Of a DNA stretch of 64,000 nt, positions 60,041-64,000 are shown piece by piece (the stretch's first letter is position 1; the number at the start of each line of letters is the position of its first letter). The stretch is from contig JBBQQC010000006.1 of the NCBI GenBank assembly GCA_038216465.1, forward strand, positions 1-64,000, given 5' to 3'. The notes under the pieces were generated by a model. That model made no database searches, was not told the DNA's origin, and saw nothing but the letters and a program-made list of their open reading frames with translations. The DNA is from JACCZX01 sp038216465. Its GTDB lineage: Bacteria > Pseudomonadota > Gammaproteobacteria > Burkholderiales > Burkholderiaceae_F. Made by a program: the position numbers and the translations under genes.

Positions 60041-60910
60041 ATGAAAGATCTCGTCATACAAGGCCCCGCACTGTCCCCCGAAGCACTGGACACGTTCAAA
60101 GTGGTGTGTCTGCCGGAGCGGATCACCTGGTACGGCCGCGCCGCGCGCTGTGTCGCGGTTCGCGACGACGCCGAGACCCGCAAGGCGGTACAGGGGCTGT
60201 CCGATTTCTGGAAACTCGACCACGCGTTCGTCGACCCGGGCTTGACGTTGTCCGACTTCCGCCTGCTCGCTCTTGACATGGATTCGACGTTGGTCAACAT
60301 CGAGACGCTCGACGAAGTTGCGGCGTACGCGGCCAAAGGCGCCGAGGTTGCTGCCATTACCGAGGCCGCGATGCGCGGCGAAATCGATTACAAGCAGAGC
60401 CTGCGACGGCGTGTGGCAATGTTGAAAGGCACCGACGCCGGATTGCTTGCAAGGGTATACGACGAAAAGCTTGCGCTTAATCCGGGTGCCGAGCGCGTTG
60501 TGGCGCGGTGCAAGAGGGCCGGTCTGAAAACATTGCTGGCAACCGGTGGCTTCACGTTCTTCACCGAGCGCATCAGGACTAAGCTGAACATCGATTTCAC
60601 ACGATCGAACGAGCTGATCGTCGCTGACGGCGTGCTTACCGGGGAAGTGACCGGCCCAAACGGCGGCGAGATCGTCGATGCCGACGGCAAGGCGCAGGCT
60701 GTGCGCGATGCGTGCGTCGAGATTGGGTGTCCCACATTCAAGGCAATCGTGATCGGCGATGGAGCGAACGATCTTAAAATGATGCAACTGGCCGGCATCT
60801 CGGTCGCGTATCGAGCGAAGCCGACCGTGCGAAAACAGGCGATGTACGCTCTTGATTACACCGGATTGGACGGCGTCCTCACCTGGTTTACGGGAGAAGC
60901 GAATGCGTAA
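60041..60910 (+). CDS. serB: Phosphoserine phosphatase SerB
   Basis: 289-aa HAD-family enzyme for the last step of serine synthesis. The nucleophile pair is D79 and D81 in LDMDSTLVNIE; GGFTFFTERI carries the second motif and GDGANDLKMM the metal Asp. An N-terminal ACT-like region of about 70 residues precedes it. It starts at ATG 60041, and its end overlaps the next gene by 8 bp. Confidence 0.94.
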   Translation: MKDLVIQGPALSPEALDTFKVVCLPERITWYGRAARCVAVRDDAETRKAVQGLSDFWKLDHAFVDPGLTLSDFRLLALDMDSTLVNIETLDEVAAYAAKGAEVAAITEAAMRGEIDYKQSLRRRVAMLKGTDAGLLARVYDEKLALNPGAERVVARCKRAGLKTLLATGGFTFFTERIRTKLNIDFTRSNELIVADGVLTGEVTGPNGGEIVDADGKAQAVRDACVEIGCPTFKAIVIGDGANDLKMMQLAGISVAYRAKPTVRKQAMYALDYTGLDGVLTWFTGEANA

Positions 60911-62045
60911 CTCGTTGGCTCTTCTGTGCGTCTTGCTGGCAGCGTGTGCCAGCCAGCAACAGCGCGCGCAACCTCCGGAGTTTCTGTTCAACGATGCACT
61001 GTTCGCGGCGCCAGCCACGCCGATCGTCGCCGACGATGTGTTTGCGTTGAGCGACGCAATGAAGCGGTATCTGCGCAGCGAGATCAGCACCCAGTTGCGC
61101 ACGATGGGTATGCAGCAGGGCCTGATTTCTGCGCTCTACGAGCGAGAGCAGCTGAAGCTGCAGTACGACATCGGCATGACTCGCAACGCGGCGCAGGCAT
61201 TTGACGCGCGCGCCGGAAATTGCCTGTCACTGGTCATCATGACCGCGGCGCTTGCGAAAGAACTTGGGTTGCAGGTCCATTATCAGAGCGCCTACCTCGA
61301 GGAGACTTGGAGTCGCAACGGTGATCTGCTGGTGCGCAGCGGCCATGTCAACGTAACGCTCGACCGACGAATAGGCGATCCGCGCGTGATCGGTTCGAAA
61401 TCCCTGACGATCGATTTTCTGCCCGCGCAAAGCCTGCGCGGGCTGCGTGTGCGGGACATTACCGAAGAAACCATCGTCGCGATGTACATGAACAACAAGG
61501 CGGTTGAAGCGCTGATCCAAGGGCTGTCCGATGACGCCTACGCGTGGGCGCGCGAAGCGATCCGACAGGGCCCCGAGTTCCTCGGCTCCTACAACACACT
61601 GGGCGTTATTTACATGCGCCGCGGCGATCTGACTCAGTCAGTGCGAGTCTTCGATTACGTGCTCGAGCGGGACGCGGCGAATGCGCGCGCGCTATCCAAC
61701 CTGGCGCAGGTGTACGCACGTCAAGGGCGCGATGCCGATTCGTCCGCTCTGCTGAGTCGCCTAGCTCAGATTGAGCCGATCGCGCCGTTTCACTATCTCA
61801 ATCTGGGTCTGGCAGCGATGCAGCGCGAAGATTTCTTGCTGGCGCGAGACATGTTCGCCAGAGAAGTTGCTCGCGCCGACTACGATGCCCAATTTCACTT
61901 CTGGCTCGCTCTGGCCAACTACAAACTCGGCGACATCGAACCCGCCAGAAAGCACTTGGCGCTCGCGCTCGAGAACAGCGTGAATGCCAAGGACCATGAT
62001 CTATATGCAGCGAAGCTCGCGTGGCTGCAGCAGTACGGCAAATAG
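60903..62045 (+). CDS. Lipoprotein with transglutaminase-like domain and TPR repeats
   Basis: 380 aa. A type II signal (MRNSLALLCVLLAACAS) puts the lipid-bearing Cys at residue 15. Residues 90-200 resemble a transglutaminase-like cysteine-protease fold: the segment RAGNCLSLVIMTAALAKELG puts Cys107 at the start of a helix, with His148 in RSGHVNVTL. From about residue 205 TPR units follow (GSYNTLGVIYMRRGDLTQSV, ARALSNLAQVYARQGRDADS, FHYLNLGLAAMQREDFLLAR and FHFWLALANYKLGDIEPARK). It begins inside serB (8-bp overlap). It is probably outer-membrane attached, perhaps in an envelope assembly complex; the substrate is unknown. Confidence 0.85.
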   Translation: MRNSLALLCVLLAACASQQQRAQPPEFLFNDALFAAPATPIVADDVFALSDAMKRYLRSEISTQLRTMGMQQGLISALYEREQLKLQYDIGMTRNAAQAFDARAGNCLSLVIMTAALAKELGLQVHYQSAYLEETWSRNGDLLVRSGHVNVTLDRRIGDPRVIGSKSLTIDFLPAQSLRGLRVRDITEETIVAMYMNNKAVEALIQGLSDDAYAWAREAIRQGPEFLGSYNTLGVIYMRRGDLTQSVRVFDYVLERDAANARALSNLAQVYARQGRDADSSALLSRLAQIEPIAPFHYLNLGLAAMQREDFLLARDMFAREVARADYDAQFHFWLALANYKLGDIEPARKHLALALENSVNAKDHDLYAAKLAWLQQYGK

Positions 62046-62048
62046 GGA

Positions 62049-62645
62049 CTAACTGCGTTTCCTGCGCCCGCCGTCGATCCAGATTCGTTCATCGCCGGTG
62101 TCTACGTGGACGAAGTTGCGGCCTGGATAAAGCCCGGTGCCACCGTGACCCAAAACGCTCGCCATGCCCGCCAGCCGTAGATTCGGCACGCCGGCAACGC
62201 TGATGTCGACCGCGCGCCCGACGATATGGCGTGAATCGAGCGCGGCCCCTTCGGTCATCCTGTTCGTTCTTGTTGTGCGAAAGCCCGAGTGAATGCGCAG
62301 CGGAGCGTCGACCCCAGTGCGTGCCAACCAGGCCTGTAATCCACCCAGAACGTCGAGCAGCGCGTGGTTCATCGGGAAGACGCGGTCGGCCTGCACGTCG
62401 CGCAACAGCCAGCAGATGTTCAGATATTCGTCATGGTTGTAACCGCCGTCGACGGTCCAGTAGGTTGCGTTCAGCTGTTCAGTGCCGCGCATCAAACGTA
62501 ACGAGCGCCGATCGCTGAGCAACTCGCGCAAGCGCGACTCTGGCGTGTCGACGGCAGCTGCAGCCGCTTTGCTCACCAGCGGACACGCGGCGCCGCAGGC
62601 GAGCAGCAGCTGCCGTCGAGATGCGGAAAAAGCAGTTGAGGTCAT
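62049..62645 (-). CDS. Tat-exported DUF882/YcbK-like peptidase
   Basis: 198-aa protein of the DUF882 (M15-like metallopeptidase) family, as in E. coli YcbK, a known Tat substrate. ATG 62643-62645 opens MTSTAFSASRRQLLLACGAA; R10-R11-x-L-L is the twin-arginine motif. The zinc site is seen as H140 and D147 in SRHIVGRAVDI and H180 in FVHVDTG. The substrate is probably peptidoglycan, by family analogy only. The start overlaps the stop of the GNAT gene as ATGA. It is convergent with the TPR lipoprotein gene (3 bp). Confidence 0.92.
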   Translation of the reverse strand: MTSTAFSASRRQLLLACGAACPLVSKAAAAAVDTPESRLRELLSDRRSLRLMRGTEQLNATYWTVDGGYNHDEYLNICWLLRDVQADRVFPMNHALLDVLGGLQAWLARTGVDAPLRIHSGFRTTRTNRMTEGAALDSRHIVGRAVDISVAGVPNLRLAGMASVLGHGGTGLYPGRNFVHVDTGDERIWIDGGRRKRS

Positions 62646-63175
62646 TCGGCGGCGCTGAGATTGCGGTAGTACACGGTCGTGCTGCAAAATCCACCCTGCG
62701 GAAGTAACGCATAGCCCGGGATCGCGCCGACACGCTCCCAGCCTACACGCGCGTACAAACGCTCGGCGTCATCGCTGGCCGTGTCGAGCACCAACAGGGT
62801 TTTTCCGCATTCGCGCGCCGTCGTCTCGGCCGCGTGCAGCAGGGCCGCTCCGACGCCCTGGCGGCGCGCGCGACGATGTACGAGCATCTTTGACAAGTCG
62901 GCGCGGTGCGGCTGATTGTCGGGCTGGTCGAGGACCAGGTGCACGGTGCCACATACGCCCTGCGTATCTTCCGCAACCAGCAGCGCGCGCTCGCCGGCAG
63001 TCAGACTAGTTGCAATGCTGCGCCAGAAAGAGACCGCGCGCTCGCGCGATAGTGGAAGCATGAAACTGACCGAAGCACCCCCTTCCACGCAGTCCGTCAG
63101 AACTTCCGCCAGCCCGTCGATATGCGCTTCGTCGAGCGCGTGCAGGCGTCGCACCGGCCAGGTCCGCGACATCAT
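62642..63175 (-). CDS. GNAT-family N-acetyltransferase
   Basis: 177-aa acetyltransferase. The acetyl-CoA pyrophosphate loop is RRARRQGVGAALLHAAE (R/Q-x-x-G-x-G/A), preceded by VCGTVHLVLDQPDN and followed by TLLVLDTASDDAERLYARVGW. The substrate is unknown. It starts at ATG 63173-63175 (or the next codon, 63172), 10 bp after the thiolase stop, and ends in the ATGA overlap with the DUF882 gene, so the group thiolase-GNAT-DUF882 may share a transcript. Confidence 0.88.
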   Translation of the reverse strand: MMSRTWPVRRLHALDEAHIDGLAEVLTDCVEGGASVSFMLPLSRERAVSFWRSIATSLTAGERALLVAEDTQGVCGTVHLVLDQPDNQPHRADLSKMLVHRRARRQGVGAALLHAAETTARECGKTLLVLDTASDDAERLYARVGWERVGAIPGYALLPQGGFCSTTVYYRNLSAAE

Positions 63176-63185
63176 CCAGGCGCGG

Positions 63186-64000
63186 CTACGTTCGTTCGAA
63201 TATCGCGGCAATCCCCTGACCTCCGCCAATGCACATCGTCGCCAGCGCATAGCGCCCGCCGGTCCGCTCGAGTTCGTACAAAGCTTTGACGGTGATCATC
63301 GCGCCGGTGGCGCCGATAGGATGGCCGAGCGAGATACCACTTCCATTCGGGTTCAGCTTCTCGGACGGGAAGCCGAGGTCTCTTGCCACCGCGCATGCCT
63401 GCGCTGCGAACGCTTCGTTGGCTTCGATCACATCGAGATCCGCAACCTTCAACCCGGCGCGCTCGAGCGCCTTCCTGGTCGAGGGCACCGGACCGATCCC
63501 CATGTACTTCGGATCAACCCCGGCATGTCCATAGCTGACCAGCCGCGCCATCGGCTTCAACCCGCGCTTCTCGGCAGCACTTCGTTCCATCAAAACGACC
63601 GCTGCGGCGCCGTCGTTGATACCCGATGCGTTGCCTGCAGTGACGGTGCCGTTTTCCTTAGAAAACACCGGCTTCAGCTTGGCCATGTCTTCCAGCGTCG
63701 CGCCATCGCGAAAGTGCTCGTCGGTATCGAACATCGTTGGACCCTTCTTGCCTTTTATCTGAACCGGCACGATCTGGCTCTTGAAGCGGCCCTCCTTAGT
63801 CGCGGCCGCCGCCCGACGGTGGCTCTCGACCGCGAGCTTGTCCTGCTCCTCGCGCGTGATGTTCCACTTGGTGGCGACGTTTTCCGCGGTCACGCCCATG
63901 TGAATCGGGTCAAACGGGTCGTGCAGCGCGCCGATCATCATGTCGATGGACTTGGTGTCACCCATACGCTGCCCCCAGCGCATCGTTGGGAGGATATAAG
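63186..64000 (-). CDS. Acetyl-CoA acetyltransferase (thiolase), partial
   Basis: C-terminal two thirds of a thiolase; the frame is open to the right edge, so the N-terminus with the first catalytic Cys is outside. Visible: the middle domain (NASGINDGAAAVVL), NEAFAAQACAVARDLG, the His in NPNGSGISLGHPIGATGA, and the second active Cys in ATMCIGGGQGIAAIFE. Acetoacetyl-CoA thiolase (PhaA/AtoB type) or a beta-ketothiolase for fatty acid breakdown both fit. The ATG at 63981-63983 is internal, not the start. Confidence 0.93.
   Translation of the reverse strand, partial: YILPTMRWGQRMGDTKSIDMMIGALHDPFDPIHMGVTAENVATKWNITREEQDKLAVESHRRAAAATKEGRFKSQIVPVQIKGKKGPTMFDTDEHFRDGATLEDMAKLKPVFSKENGTVTAGNASGINDGAAAVVLMERSAAEKRGLKPMARLVSYGHAGVDPKYMGIGPVPSTRKALERAGLKVADLDVIEANEAFAAQACAVARDLGFPSEKLNPNGSGISLGHPIGATGAMITVKALYELERTGGRYALATMCIGGGQGIAAIFERT

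Noticed and set aside
59956..60357. Upstream extension of the prolyl oligopeptidase frame
   Set aside because: It is antisense to serB, while GTG 59955 has a GGAGG ribosome site and a signal peptide.

Overview
The window is GC-rich, tightly packed chromosomal DNA. Gene content and order point to a betaproteobacterium, probably Burkholderiales or a close relative. The supporting blocks are selO-msrB-yciB-bolA-ppiC, tig-clpP-clpX-lon-hupB-tRNA-ppiD, radA-alr-lplT and ispDF-mfd. All three tRNA genes encode their 3' CCA. No phage, insertion sequence, CRISPR array, rRNA or plasmid gene was found. Neighbouring genes are often separated by 1-20 bp or overlap by 1-16 bp, and no gene-free stretch exceeds 300 bp.

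Layout. 1-3560 (minus): AlkK-like acyl-CoA ligase, branched-chain-type ABC binding protein, then LivH permease (cut by the window edge). 3681-7864 (plus): SelO AMPylator, MsrB, YciB, BolA, a periplasmic parvulin and an exported EF-hand protein, closed by a strong terminator. 7928-11890 (minus): purL. 11990-16523: sugar-acid enzymes, with a talarate/galactarate dehydratase-like protein divergent from an FAD oxidoreductase and an IlvD/Edd dehydratase. 16532-17776: HDOD protein. 17872-27240: a fused hydantoinase/5-oxoprolinase divergent from a TRAP transporter (P, Q, M), a D-amino-acid dehydrogenase and the NAD(P)HX repair enzyme Nnr. 27260-29808: ybbA/tesA divergent pair and mnmH.

29801-38518 (minus) is the protein quality-control region. 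In transcription order it reads tRNA-Leu, tig, clpP, clpX, lon, hupB, tRNA-Val, tRNA-Asp, ppiD. A sigma-32-like promoter sits in front of lon. 38632-41640 (plus): hpnC, hpnD and hpnE, the three-enzyme route from farnesyl diphosphate to squalene, with an odd duplicated start region between hpnC and hpnD. 41637-44080 (minus): radA and alr; lplT lies divergently. 45583-47542 (minus): tsaB-rimI-udg, translationally chained. 47595-50789 (minus): an exported DUF3106 - DUF1800 - DUF1501 triad of unknown function, divergent from an OmpR/EnvZ-type two-component pair (50943-52986). 52990-57743: ispD-ispF (minus) and mfd (plus). 57745-62045: exported prolyl oligopeptidase (minus), serB and a TPR/transglutaminase-like lipoprotein (plus). 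62049-64000 (minus): thiolase (partial), a GNAT acetyltransferase and a Tat-exported DUF882/YcbK-like peptidase.

Most genes belong to well-known families. The least explained parts are the DUF3106-DUF1800-DUF1501 triad, the 15-codon mini-ORF that links hpnC to hpnD through two successive ATGA overlaps, and a terminator-like hairpin directly in front of mfd. No experiment or database search backs these calls. They rest on reading the sequence and on remembered family motifs.
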